Source: Cryptomeria japonica
Lineage: Eukaryota > Streptophyta > Pinopsida > Cupressales > Cupressaceae
Assembly (NCBI RefSeq): GCF_030272615.1
Contig: NC_081406.1
Span: forward strand, 217,504,997 to 217,568,996
Reading direction: 5' to 3'
DNA length: 64,000 nucleotides
Below are positions 1 to 10,715 of this stretch, one piece after another. The notes under the pieces were generated by a model. That model was not told where the DNA came from, ran no database searches, and worked only from the letters and a program-made list of their open reading frames with translations. Position numbers and translations under genes: made by a program. Position 1 is the first letter of the stretch, and each line of letters starts with the position of its first letter.

Positions 1-396
1 AGCATTAGGATATGCTACTTCCACAGTTCATTTTTTCTGGATTGTAATCCAATGTGTTTCTAAGTCAGTGAGACTTCCCTTTTGTGATGAGCTGTGCGCT
101 CTAGGCAGCTGGCCTGATTGCAAGTGCAATCCCAATTGTAAATATTTAACATACTACTGCAAAAGTATTATTTGATTGTGGGTAGGGTTTCCCATTATGG
201 TTTTCCCTTTACTGGTTTTCCACATCAAAATATTGATGTTGTGTGTACTGTACTTTCATGTTTTATCTTTTATTGTATTAGTTTCTTTGTGCTCTGGTAT
301 AAAGTTTATAATCCACATTAACTTTTATACTTGTAAGAAAATTGATTCACACCCCCCCCCCTCTCAGTTTTCTCCCAGTATCTGAACTGTCTAACA
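1..396 (+). mobile_element. 3' portion of a Sirevirus-type LTR, cut by the window edge
   Basis: The segment matches, by eye, the 3' halves of the LTRs of elements B and F further right. It has a gtcagtgagactt block, the phrase ctctaggcag.tggcc, a gattgtgggtagggtttccca block, and a C-rich tract followed by ctctcag close to the end. The LTR closes with TCTAACA at 396. No primer site (TGGTATCAG) follows. It is therefore the 3' LTR of a plus-strand element whose body lies left of the window, or a solo LTR. The next bases (ACAAATGGGGG) fall directly in phase with the 66-bp array, so the element landed in that array. Confidence 0.75.
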
Positions 397-398
397 AC

Positions 399-606
399 AA
401 ATGGGGGACCTCATCCCCAATTACCAATGTTGAGGGACATAGAGCTATGGACTAGTGAGGTCACAAATGGGGGACCTCAAACCTAATTATCAATGTTGAG
501 GCCTATAGAGCTATGAACCAGCAAGCTCATAAATAGGGGACCTCATCCCCAATTATTAATGTCGTGGCCTAGAGAGCTATGAATTAATGAGGTCACAAAC
601 AGGGGA
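399..606. repeat. 66-bp tandem array, block 1
   Basis: About three units of a 66-bp repeat. The marker ATGGGGGACC or its variants recur at 401, 467, 533 and 599, an exact 66-base step. Each unit reads roughly GGGGACCTCATCCCCAATTA, then a segment with GAGCTATGAACCAGTGAGGT, then CACAAAT. The units have diverged by scattered substitutions. The array is cut at 608 by a TRIM-like element and resumes after it. It is satellite-like with no coding content. Confidence 0.9.
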
Positions 607-607
607 T

Positions 608-976
608 TGTTAGAAACATGGTTGTTATTGCACCAAAAGATCGATCTATTAATTCTTGATACAACCATGAGATTTAATGAATCCATGGGAGGTAGTTAAG
701 CCATGATGCAAACCCAAGCACTACGTTGCACAACACAAAGATACCAAGGGCACACACCTTTCAACAATCTCACCCCCCCTAGTGCAAGCTAGTGGTTGGA
801 GCTCATGACCTAGGATCTGATACCACTTGTTAGAAAAATGGTTCTCATTGCACAAAAAGATTGACATGTTAGTGCTCAATACAACCATTAGATTTAATTA
901 ATCCATGGGAGATGGTGAAGCCATGTTGCAAACTTGAGCATTGCGCTACACAACACAAGGAGACCAAGGGCGCACA
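608..976 (-). mobile_element. TRIM-like miniature LTR element
   Basis: Two direct repeats of 149 bp (608-756 and 828-976) flank a 71-bp centre. Read on the minus strand, each repeat starts TGTG and ends TCTAACA. Directly after the repeat at 828-976 comes TGGTATCAGATCC, an initiator-Met-type primer-binding site. A purine-rich stretch (AGGGGGGGTGAG, then GAAAGG) precedes the other repeat. LTR, primer site, purine tract, LTR in about 370 bp with no ORF is the layout of terminal-repeat retrotransposons in miniature. I see no clean target duplication (GGGAT against CCAAG). A simple local duplication is possible but would not explain the primer site. Confidence 0.7.
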
Positions 977-1223
977 CCAAGGACCTCTTGCCAATTATTT
1001 AATTATTTATTGTTATTTTAGAGGTTTCCTCACAGGACTTAGCCTGTGACCCTATTATCGATTCAATCCAAATATTTGAGATTAATCCTCTAGGCCACAA
1101 GATAACTTGTAGGGGACCCACCTTGGGCATGGCTAGTTAAACTAGCTTTTTCATCTAAATGGGGAGTGAACTTTTGTCGATCATCTATGTCTTTCAATTT
1201 CTCGACCAATCAATCAACACCCC
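977..1223. other. Unique spacer inside the 66-bp array
   Basis: Right after the TRIM-like element, GGACCTCTTGCCAATTAT looks like a decayed array unit. About 220 bases of sequence follow with no resemblance to the array and no ORF worth calling. The array then resumes near GAGGTCACATCATCCCC. Confidence 0.5.
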
Positions 1224-1864
1224 GAGGTCACATCATCCCCAATTATTAATGCTAAGTTTTGTTGAGCTATGAATCAATAAGGTCACAAATGGGGACCTTG
1301 TCCCCAATTATCAACACTAAGATCCATAGAGCTATGAACCATTGGAATCACAAATGTAGGACCTCATCCCTAGTTATCAATATTGAGGCTTGTGGAGCTA
1401 TGAACTAGTGAGGTCATATATTGGGGACCCCATCCCCAATTATCAATGCTAAGGCCTTCGAATCTATGAACCAGTCAAGTTAAACACAAGGGGCATCATC
1501 CCAAATTATCAATGCTAAGGTCCATATATCTATGAATCAGTGAGGTCACAAATGAGGGACCTCATCCCCAATTATCAATGGTGAGGCCTAGAGAGCTATG
1601 AACTGATAAGGTCACAAATGGGGTGCCTTTGACGACCCATAGAGCTATGATCTAGCGAGGTCACAATTGAGGGACCTCATCCCCAATTATTAATGTTAAG
1701 GCTTGTAGAGCTATGAACCAGTGAGATCACAGATAGGAGACCACATCCCTATTTATCAATGTTGGGGCTTGCATAGGTATAAGCCAATGAGGCAACAAAT
1801 GTGGGACCTCATCCCCAATTATCAATATTGAGGCTTGTAGAGCTATGAATCAGTGAGGTATAAA
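1224..1864. repeat. 66-bp tandem array, block 2
   Basis: About ten further, more diverged units of the same repeat as block 1. The core ACCTCATCCCCAATTAT or its variants recur at intervals of roughly 60-76 bases, each followed by GAGCTATGAACCAGTGAGG or a variant. Several units carry small indels, so the period is less exact than in block 1. The last unit runs straight into the ~240-bp repeat. Confidence 0.85.
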
Positions 1865-2445
1865 TAGATGCTTTGATGAGATCTAAAAAGGATCATTTTT
1901 TATGATGTAAAATTTTGAATATTATAATACAATCTGGCTATAAGCTCTTTACCGTTCAAACAAAAATTATGTATGAGAAGTATATACTAGCAAAATATCT
2001 CTATTTTTTAGTAGCAACAAAGACAATATTTTTACTATGTATTTTATCTGTACTTTTAAGTTTCAGGGATTAGCGACAAAGATAGAAAAATATATCTATT
2101 TTGATAAATAGATGCTCTGATTAGATCTCAGAAGGATCATTTTGTATGATGTAAACTTTTGAATGTTATAATACAATCTGGCTATAAGCCCTTTATCGAT
2201 GAAAAAAAATGTATGAGAAGTATATACTAGAAAAATATCTTTGTTTTTAATAGCAACAAAGACAATAGTTTTAGTATGTATTTTATCCCTATTTTGAGTT
2301 TCACGGATTAGCGATAGAGACATAAAAAATATCTCTATTTTGATAAATAGATGCTCTGATGAGATCTAAGAAGGATCATTTTGTATGATGTAAACTTTTG
2401 AATATTATAATACAATCTGGCTATAAGTCATTTACCAATCAAAAA
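1861..2445. repeat. ~240-bp tandem repeat, about 2.4 copies
   Basis: The phrase GATGCTCTGATGAGATCT or a close variant starts at 1867, 2111 and 2350, steps of 244 and 239. Each copy contains AGGATCATTTTGTATGATG, ATACAATCTGGCTATAAG and GGATTAGCGA. The third copy stops after TACAATCTGGCTATAAG. The repeat is AT-rich and shows no coding potential. It is unrelated in sequence to the 66-bp array it adjoins. Confidence 0.85.
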
Positions 2446-3987
2446 ATAATAATTACTACTACTAATAATAGTTATTGTATTATTTTATTTTCAAATTTTA
2501 AAAATAAATTTATAGGTTTAGACTATATTAATAAAGTTTAAATTAATATTATAAATTTTTAATGCTAAAAATTATATATTTAAAAATAAATTATTCATAA
2601 ATTAAATTTTAGATTAATTATTTTATTTTATTTTAAATTTTTTAAAATATCTATGAATAATAAATTGTTCATGATTTTTTTATTTTTAAAAAATATATAA
2701 AATAGCAATAAAGCAATTAGCAACTCAAAATAAATCTATTAAATTTAGAATATGTTAGTAGAACTTAGATTGCTATTATCAATTTTTAATGATGAAAATT
2801 ATATATATGAAAAATGCATATTCATAAATTGAATTTTGAAGATTAATAAATATTTATAATACATTAATAATGAAAAGCAATTGTTTTTATTTTTTAATTA
2901 TTTATCAAGTTTAAAGTCTCAATGAATTTATTAAATTTAAAAAACATTAAAAGTTAACATTAAATCTTTTGTAAACTTGATAGGTGAGGTGGCCCCCAAA
3001 CTGGCAAAAATCCTATTGATAATGGGACCCACAACAACTGACAATGGATACTGACATCAGCTGAATGAGGACATATCAATGGTGTAAGATGTATTTTGGG
3101 CCAAATGTGGGAACGATAAACATTTTTCGCAAACTTCCACCAGAAACGAGACACGTATCATTGAATGTCGTCCTACCATAAATGATAAACATTTAATTAA
3201 GTATAGATAAATTCTAAATTTGTAATTTTATACTTCATTAAGTGTAATAAGCTCTATTCTAGGTAGAAGTTGCAAAGGATTAAAAAAATCTTCAAAAATA
3301 TTCCAGAAAAGTGAAACATGTGATGTGTCAGACTGTTAGTCCTCAGAATTTAGAATGAAGGAATAAATTTTTTGCCCTCCAATTGTGAATAGTTATTAAT
3401 AACAATTTATAAAATTACAACACGATTCTACAATTTTTTCCCTTTTGGTTTTGAACTTTTGACTTTTGAGGGTTTTGAAACTAAGGGACTCATATTGGTA
3501 TTTCGATTCTTGGACAAACCAGTAAATCCAGGGAGATTCAGAAATGGCTAATAGATTGAGGAATGCAACGAAGTCTATATGCACCAATTTACTCAAATAG
3601 AAATTTCGGTTAAAATCTAGGACACCTACATCTTGCACTTTTAATTTTGTAATCTTGTGGTTTACCGTTTAGATTGTAGAACTAGAATTAGGGGTTCAAC
3701 TTGAGGGTCAAAACTTTTAGGCTTGTAATTACTAGTTATCTAGCATTATTTTGAACCACTAACAGTGCCAATGATGGGGAAACCGAATAGTAGAACTAAA
3801 CGTCAAGTGAATGAGAAAATAGAATTAACCAAAACTAGTTAAAACATCATGTTTCACTGATGAATACCATGATATTTATGATCATGTAAATTAGATATGC
3901 ACTGTCTAATAAGGTGGGAGATCAAAACAGGGCAAAATATAACATTTTTGCCACAATGTTAAATGTAAGTACAAATAAAATTGCATC
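2446..3987. other. AT-rich intergenic DNA, no gene seen
   Basis: 2446-2960 is very AT-rich with runs of AAATTT and TATATT. 2960-3170 is less biased and contains one ACACGTATC (ACGT core), which could be a decayed promoter motif but has no gene attached. 3200-3987 is ordinary AT-rich sequence with short meaningless ORFs on both strands. I found no RNA gene, LTR end or inverted terminal repeat. Confidence 0.6.
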
Positions 3988-5054
3988 ATGGTATTTTTTT
4001 TTGGATGTATGACGTTACCTGAAGTATTCCCTTTCCTAGAAATTGTCATGGTCTGCACCCAAAATTATGATGAAGATAGAAAAGCAATTGCCAATAAAAA
4101 TACTCAAGAGGAAATTTTATCCATAACCGAGGGAGAATTTGCTCATTTGTTGAACCTAGGGTTTGAAGCACAAAACTCAAACATCCACATTGACCTAGGA
4201 AAGATGGCAAAGGAATATGAGACAATTGAATCAAATAATAAAGATTCATTTATCAAAGGTCTAACAGTGCGTGGTGCTTGATTGGATCGAAATCATAAGC
4301 CTCCATATGATTATAATATTTTTGTGCCATGGGTTTAGGATACTATTTCCTTGCTAACATTTTGCGTGGGATTGGAAAATAATAGGGGAGTGGGTGCCAA
4401 CCTTCTTGAAATGATTTTTCATATCCATTGTGTAAGAGAACCAATAAGATTTAATTTTGTTGAGCATGTTGTTCAATCCATACAAAAATAATTACTAATG
4501 ATTAAAAGAGTTTCTTGTAAGACATTTAGGTTCACAACCTACTTGTGCTATCTTCTTCTAGCAAAGTATCGTGCAATATTCAAGACCAACAAGCTTCACA
4601 TTTAGGTCTATAAGATTGGTGAGAAGACTTAGGATAGAGCAGAGTGCCCAATATATGAATGGACACTTAAGATAAGGATGCATGATAACAAAAAGAACTA
4701 CAACCATTTTGTAGACTTCTTTTTGGCACAAATGTATCATGAAATTACAAGCACTACAATGCCTTGATTTCCCATGTCTTGTAGAGATTGCATTCAACTC
4801 AGAAGTCAAATACAATTGGCTGATTGACTCTTCATGGAAGAATACATTGTGTTAAGGTTTTACGGGTCAGAAGTGGAACCCTACAAACTTCCAATACATG
4901 TGACAGAGAGGGTATTTGCATTGGAATATGTACTATAGATGGAGAGTATAAATTTACTCTTTCATGGTCAACAAAAGAAGAGCATATTTCCTTCCTTGCC
5001 TTTCTCATGTGGAGGGTTAACGTTTTAGAGAAAAAGAATGAAAATGGCACATGA
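3988..5054 (+). pseudogene. Decayed N-terminal part of an unrecognised protein
   Basis: Reading fragments run from 3988 to about 5054, broken by many stops and frame changes. Legible pieces include EEILSITEGEFAHLLNLGFE near the start, REPIRFNFVEHVVQSIQK near 4435, KTFRFTTYLCYLLLAKYRAI near 4520-4575, and a piece near 4830-4930 with EVEPYKLPIHVTERVFALEY. The pattern (an ITxE...LxL motif, then a helix, then a hydrophobic stretch ending in LLLAKY) resembles by eye the second ORF of element A, which has ITKEVIQEMIGLP and later GTFQYGNLIVFLMLFFMNY. I infer distant kinship. I do not recognise a named family and assign no function. Confidence 0.4.
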
Positions 5055-5433
5055 TTTTTTGATAATTTTTAGCTTTGGTATTGACAGTTACTAGTAGTAT
5101 GATCCAATCAATGTCATTCAAGCAAGGATTACAATGAATAGGAACTCTGGATGCAAATTTCAACATGAAAGTAAACCATTGCTAGAAAATCTTAAAAACA
5201 TGGACTCCTAGGATGAGGTAAAAAAAGACATGGAGAAAATTGCCACTGACAATTAAAATTCAATACAAGAATTTTCATCACAAACTATGGCATTGCACAC
5301 ATAGAGAACAACAAAGAAGGGAATCCAAAATCAAAATGAAAATAGGTGTTCCTACAATTTCTATCAAAAATTTGCTGATCCATCTAACAAAGCTATTCCA
5401 GAAAATATACTAGAACAATGTAAAGACAGAATT

Positions 5434-6510
5434 TTGACTCAAACTAAAATAAATGATTTTTGGACCTTTAGGAAGAATCTCGGTGAAACAAAGACCAGTG
5501 TGAATCTTGATGAAATCAATGAGGATATTGAGTTTAGGAAATTGGGGAATATGGAGCACTGCACAGAAGCATATGAAAAAAATGATGATGAAAATGAGTA
5601 TGAGATTGAGGTCACTCCAACAGCTACTACAGTCTCTACAAAATTGAGTGGATTTGATGAGTCCATGATAGAAAAATATAGCAAAGAGGCAACCATTATG
5701 GAAAAAATGGGTTTTGAAGGTGGTGGTCTAGGTCCCAAAGGAGAAGGCCCTTGGATTCTAATTATCACACCACTTTCACCAAAAGGTGGTGAGAAACCAG
5801 TCATTGGAGTTGAATCATTAGATTCATTAGAGAAAGGTACTACTGATGACTTTGCATATCCATTTCAATTTGTTAGAGCTTCAAATCCACCTTGTGCCAC
5901 TACCACTGGTGGGGATGGCATGGGTACTAATACTAGTTGTCCTGAACAGGTACAACAACAAGATATCTCTCACAAGAGGCCAATAGTACTAGATACTATA
6001 CATAATCCCAGTGGTCAAGGCATTGTGAAGAAGAAAAAGGTTATGACAACAATGGCGAGTACAACTCCAACTATATTAATTGCCGTTACAAATCTATTCT
6101 TCACATCTCCAGAAAATACCCCTCAAAAGGGTCCAAAAACACCACTTGTAAGTTTCAGTGGGCCAGGATTAGGAATGGTCATTTCTTCTCCTCAAAATGC
6201 ATTAGTGAGAACCACAAGCATAGGTGGAGGTGCGCACATCACTGCAAGTGATATTTCACCTTTCAAACATTCAATTGCTTCAACAAACCCATATTTTCAT
6301 TACAATGATTTCTTTAATAAATTTGCACAAACAACAAATATGAATAAAGAAAAGAAGAAGACATTGAAGAGGGGTGCCCTTATTGCAACTTTAGAGGAAC
6401 AATCTACTTCAAATAGGGTATTTCCCACATATGACCTAAACAAAGATATGACGAAGTTCATGGTTGTTATGCCCCAAATAAAGATAAAAATACACAACAG
6501 AATCAGATAG
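5434..6510 (+). pseudogene. Unrecognised ORF with a G-patch-like motif
   Basis: An open stretch of 358 codons. The clearest feature, near residues 92-103, is EKMGFEGGGLGP, followed by KGEG. This fits the G-patch pattern (KMGaxxGxGLG), an RNA-binding/helicase-activating motif also found in some plant retroelement polyproteins. The rest is low in complexity: Ser/Thr/Pro-rich from about 150 to 250, then Lys-rich (KEKKKTLKRG). The reading frame continues in a different phase after about 6465, so a frameshift links it to the coiled-coil ORF that follows. It lies in the same orientation as the fragments on either side, so all are probably remains of one gene or element. No LTRs were found around it. 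Confidence 0.45.
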
Positions 6511-6542
6511 ATCCCTCTGAATTTCATATTAGCACCCTCCAA

Positions 6543-7433
6543 ATGGATTTTACCAAAGTTAAAAATGTGGACACAATTAGTGTGTCAAAAAAGACCAACG
6601 AAGTGATCTACACTTCACTACTCAAGGTGGAGAGAGAGAAAAATAAGTTGGAGAAACAAATAGAAAAGTTACAGGAAAACTTGGAAAATGAAAAAGCAAA
6701 GAGGAAAGTAGAAGATAATAAGTACAATGAAATACAAAGAAGGATAAAAAATCTGGCCTCTACATCAGCAGTTACAGAGAAAGAACAGATGGAGGCAGAA
6801 CTGAAGGAACTGAGGGAAAAATTGGACGGAAACATTAAAAAATTTGATGATGAAAGAGCCACTTCAGCAAAATTATATGAAAATATGGAGTCTCTTGCTA
6901 CCTTAAACAAAAATTTATACAACCAATTGGAGCATGAGACAAAAAAAGAAAAACATTTGGAAGAGAAAGTAGAGCAAGAAAGAAAAAAATGTGCGCAAAT
7001 GAAAGAAGAGTTGCAGAAAGAAAATAATAAAATTAAAACTTTGGAAGACAATATGAAAAAAACAATTGAGTATATAAAAGAAAACATTTGGGGGCAAATA
7101 ATGTAGAGGAGTGACAAGTTGTCTGAATGGTTTGAATTGAATGAAAGTCTGAGAGTAATTTTTTGGAAGCTCAAAGACCACATTGAGAAGAACAAAAATG
7201 TGTATTCAAAAGAAAATATTGCAATAGAGATTTTGCAAGAAGTCTCCAGTACCAGTCATAGCTATTTGGCATCCAAGGGAATTAAGAGTTGCATTGATGC
7301 CTCAGTAAAGGCATCATCTATCGTTCAAAAAAACCAAAAACTAAGGGAAGCACAAGAAATTGCGGATAAAGGTGGGAAAAAGATAATTAAGTTGCAAGAA
7401 AAGACAACCAAATTGTTAAATCTTGGTTTGTAG
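6543..7433 (+). pseudogene. Coiled-coil C-terminal part of the same decayed gene
   Basis: One frame runs through both stretches 6543-7106 and 7119-7433, interrupted by a single TAG at 7104. Residues about 20-180 are almost purely charged heptad sequence (EREKNKLEKQIEKLQENLEN and similar), a long coiled coil. A second helical part follows (HIEKNKNVYSKENIAIEILQ). Coding potential seems to continue weakly to about 7740 (GLPLDREWSTLQKLAHRSHE near 7678). The layout of N-terminal domain, disordered middle and coiled-coil C terminus parallels ORF2 of elements A and F. I cannot name the family. With its stops and frameshift the copy is probably dead. Confidence 0.5.
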
Positions 7434-7740
7434 AAGAGTGTTGACACATCAAATAAATTCATTGGAAAAGAAGTTTTCAAGAAAAGGATGGAGGAAAAAA
7501 TAAATTCTGAATTAGATTTTCTTCCTCAAGACACAACTCCTCAAAACTTTTTGAATTTCATCAAACCATTAACAACTTTGTATGCGGTATTCGGTGAAAT
7601 AGTGGAGTCAAGTCACTCTTCCAAATATGGATTGTTGACGAAGTTGTAGTTGACTTAATATACTTTAAAAGAAATTGGACTTCCACTAGATAGAGAGTGG
7701 AGCACCCTACAAAAACTGGCACATAGATCTCATGAATCAT

Positions 7741-8585
7741 AGTATATATTGCATAGTTTTCTTCTTTTACTTTTAATTTTAAGGTTTTCTGCTTTTGGCA
7801 TCACTCGAAATAACTCCATTTTATGAACAGGAAAAATGCAACATTCACTATTACTAATCCAGCCTATGATGCACACCTTTAGCCTTGTAAATTTGTATTC
7901 TCAAATTCACTCAGATTTTAACTTTAATGCCTTTCTCTATTTCTAATTTCTAGTTTTTGTGCACTAATATTCTCTATATTTATTTTGTCATTGTTTGAAT
8001 TAATTTTTAAGTTTGAATTTTGTTTTTTGAGCAGGATGAGGAGACATGTAGCAGTTGCTAAATTGCTAATCTGGCCTATTATGGTCATAGATACCTTCAG
8101 CCTTGTAAAATTGTATTGAGTTTGTGATACTAATGGGACAATAGATTCAGTGCCTTGGTAATTGATTTTGATGTTGAGTCTTCACATGTTACAAATAGAC
8201 TTGAAGCTGTTGTTGCTCCCTTGTTTCTATAAAAGGGAATTCAGGGTCATTTGCAAAGGGTTCTGAAATTTCCTATTGACTTTTGCATAGAGAATCAAAC
8301 AAAGTTGTTTATTGAATAAATTATATCATATGGATATATTTTAAAAGAATTAATGAAAATCTCAACATGTCTAAGTAAACAACACTCTATCAATAAACAC
8401 ATTATGCTCTTTTATTCTACTATTTTTTATCTGAAATTAGAAAGTTGAAAAATGCAATTGCAAATCAATATTAAATTTTAATTAAAAAAAGTTCATAGAC
8501 ACATAAAATATCATCAAGTTATCAACTATAATAATATGGTTTTGTAATATGGATGATGAGATACAATAATAAGATTAATAAATAC
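7741..8585. other. AT-rich spacer, no gene seen
   Basis: Non-coding. Two similar stretches, around 7860-7900 and 8070-8110, share CAGCCTTGTAAA-type phrases and look like an old, imperfect duplication. There is nothing else I can support. Confidence 0.5.
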
Positions 8586-9717
8586 CTAGGAACTGCTAGT
8601 GCTAAATCTCTTAAAGTTGCCATTCCTCCTCATCAAATTCAGAGCTTCCTTGATTCTTGTATTTGTTTTCTTCACTCCGAGTTTGTATACCTCCATTGAA
8701 CTGTGTCTCAATGCTATGAGTAGGTAAAATACATGAGTTAATTGTCTCATTTCCACTTTGGTTTGAAGTGTTGTCCAAGCCTCTTCTTTCCATTTGGATA
8801 TCCAGATTTTTAGTGCCCTATCATAAGGAAATGTTTGGACATCATACCTAGATGTATAGAGCCTCAAGGAATTTTCCAAATTCTTATCTAGTTTTTTTCT
8901 TAGCTTTGATTTTAGGAACCCCAAAGCACTGAAAAGTCTCTCATCCTCCACCAAACCCAATATCATAGTAATACATAAATCAGAAAGCTTTCAAAATATT
9001 TTGATATTGAATCATGCATCACTTTGCTCTGACCTAGCTTTTTTCCAAAGCCTTGTTATCAATCCCTCTTCGTGGGGGTTCTCCGTTATGTCATATTGTT
9101 CCATCATAGTGTATGCAGAACAAGTTGTATCTAAGAAGAGTTTCATTTAAAATTTTATTTATAGTTACTCCATTCAATTCTTTGGATTTGCAAAATGGCT
9201 TTATCAAAGTCAATAGATAAGTTCAAAAATCAGTTGAACTCTTGAGATTCCAATATCAAGGAAATACAATAGACATGGCTTCAAGTATTTTCTTAGGAGG
9301 AAATCTGCTTCTAATATGTGAGAGAATATCATAGGCAATTTTCTTCACAAAAGTAGTTTAGACTCAAAAATCTCGCTGAACTCCTCCTCTATAACTCTTG
9401 CTAGTCGCTTCTTGGGGCGCTTTCTTGGATCCTTGGGATCGACCATGGAAAATTAGTGCATTGGTATCTTAATTCCACATACACTAGCACATAATTCCTC
9501 GTTTGCACCAATCTATAAAAAAATTTCAGGATTATTCAAATCTGTGAGTGTCTGCCACTTAACAAATTTTTCATCAGATAATGTTGGTTGAGATCCATAG
9601 AGATTATCAAGGGTAAGGCATGTCATCTTACACATCTTAGTATATTCTACAATATACGTAGCTCTTTGCTGGGCTTTTTCAGAATATTCCTCATATCCCC
9701 TAGCATGGGGAGAAAAG
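8586..9717 (-). pseudogene. hAT-type transposase, C-terminal third
   Basis: Minus-strand remains of a transposase of the ZNF862-like hAT group found in plants. The last 126 codons (8966-8586) hold the dimerisation region: LVEDERLFSALGFLKSKL, then LYTSRYDVQTFPYDRALKIW. Further upstream, in broken frames, are DPKDPRKRPKKRLARVIEEE (near 9430-9370) and ARGYEEYSEKAQQRATYIVE (near 9700-9640). These sit where such proteins have the segment after the catalytic core. The gene is cut at 9717 by retrotransposon A and continues at 51948. The active enzyme would cut and paste DNA. This copy has stops and frameshifts in addition to the insertions. Confidence 0.7.
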
Positions 9718-10647
9718 TGTTGGCAATTGACACACAATTGGTTGATTTCACTATGTTGTCATTGATGGCAACATTGTATCTTATTCTGGCTTCATGTTTT
9801 GGTTCAGTTGTGTACCGGTAGGCACTTCACAAACACTACACCAACACCAGCACCGACAGGACAGAAGGATTTCTTTGGTTACTGATAATACAAGCCGACA
9901 TGGTTTAGTAAAAGGTTATCGGTATTGGAGGCTGACATCTCTTGGATCTAGCATTGACAATTGGTTTTAATATTTATGCATTTATGTTTTCTGGCCGACA
10001 TGTAATTTGATATTGTATATATCTTTGTAAGACGACATAAGGCATGATATATTATATAGGGTATATAGATCAGGTGGATTAGATCATTTTGAGATAGATC
10101 ATAATGCAAATATGGAATTGAAGGAGATGTAAAATATATCAGAGATATTATGTATGTGAGGATATTTATGTAAGGGTTATTCCGCTAAAGGGTTTAGGGT
10201 TTCAGACCGAAATAGACAGAGCTTAAACCGGAACTATATTCTGGCATAGAAGATGCTATCTTAACAGTTCAACACTTCTCCGGATTTTAGTCTGGATTTT
10301 TATGTAGTCAATGAGGCTCCTTTTATAATTGAGTAGTGTGCTCTAGGTGGTAAGCCTTCTTGCAAGTGTAGGCCCCTCATATTATGTAATATCTCTTCAT
10401 ATGGCTAGTGGATTGATGTTGTGGGTCACAAATCCCACCGTGGTTTTTCCTCTTTGAGGTTTTCAGCATATAATTATGTGTGTTATAGTTCTTATTTATG
10501 TGATTGGCTTATTGGTTGCTTTACTTCTTTCAATTATGCATGTACCCATATACCGGTTGGTGTATGCATGTTTTAATAAGGATAAAATTGATCATTCTAG
10601 TATAGCACTGATTAACCCCCCTCTCTCAATGTTATTGGATTCCAACA
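9718..10647 (+). repeat. Element A 5' LTR
   Basis: A 930-bp LTR from TGTTGGCAATTG to GGATTCCAACA. It contains TGTCATTGATGGCAAC near its start, TATA-like sequence around 10048-10066 (ATTATATAGGGTATATAG), a CTCTAGGTGGTAAGCC segment, and a C-rich tract with CTCTC 35 bp before the end. The homologous 3' LTR is split by element E. The shared 3' end structure places A with elements B, C and F. Confidence 0.9.
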
Positions 10648-10649
10648 AT

Positions 10650-10661
10650 TGGTATCAAAGC
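10650..10661 (+). other. Element A primer-binding site (initiator Met tRNA)
   Basis: TGGTATCAAAGC starts two bases after the LTR end. It matches the plant initiator-Met primer site TGGTATCAGAGC with one difference. It marks where minus-strand DNA synthesis would start. Confidence 0.85.
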
Positions 10662-10715
10662 CTTGTGCCTCAAAGGAAGTTTAAAAGCTTGGGGAAGATC
10701 TTAAATCCAGAATCC

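Noticed and set aside
399-1864. CRISPR-like or minisatellite-coded array
   Set aside because: The units are contiguous with no spacers, and the genome is a plant's. It is an ordinary satellite-type tandem repeat.
2960-3154. Small minus-strand gene
   Set aside because: 64 codons with no recognisable motif and no supporting context.
5434-6510. Endogenous pararetrovirus
   Set aside because: The G-patch-like motif raised the idea, but no coat, movement, protease or RT signature is near it.
10650-10661. tRNA gene
   Set aside because: TGGTATCA(G/A)AGC here and at 13943, 20423 and 54134 is only the primer site complementary to a tRNA 3' end; no tRNA fold surrounds it.
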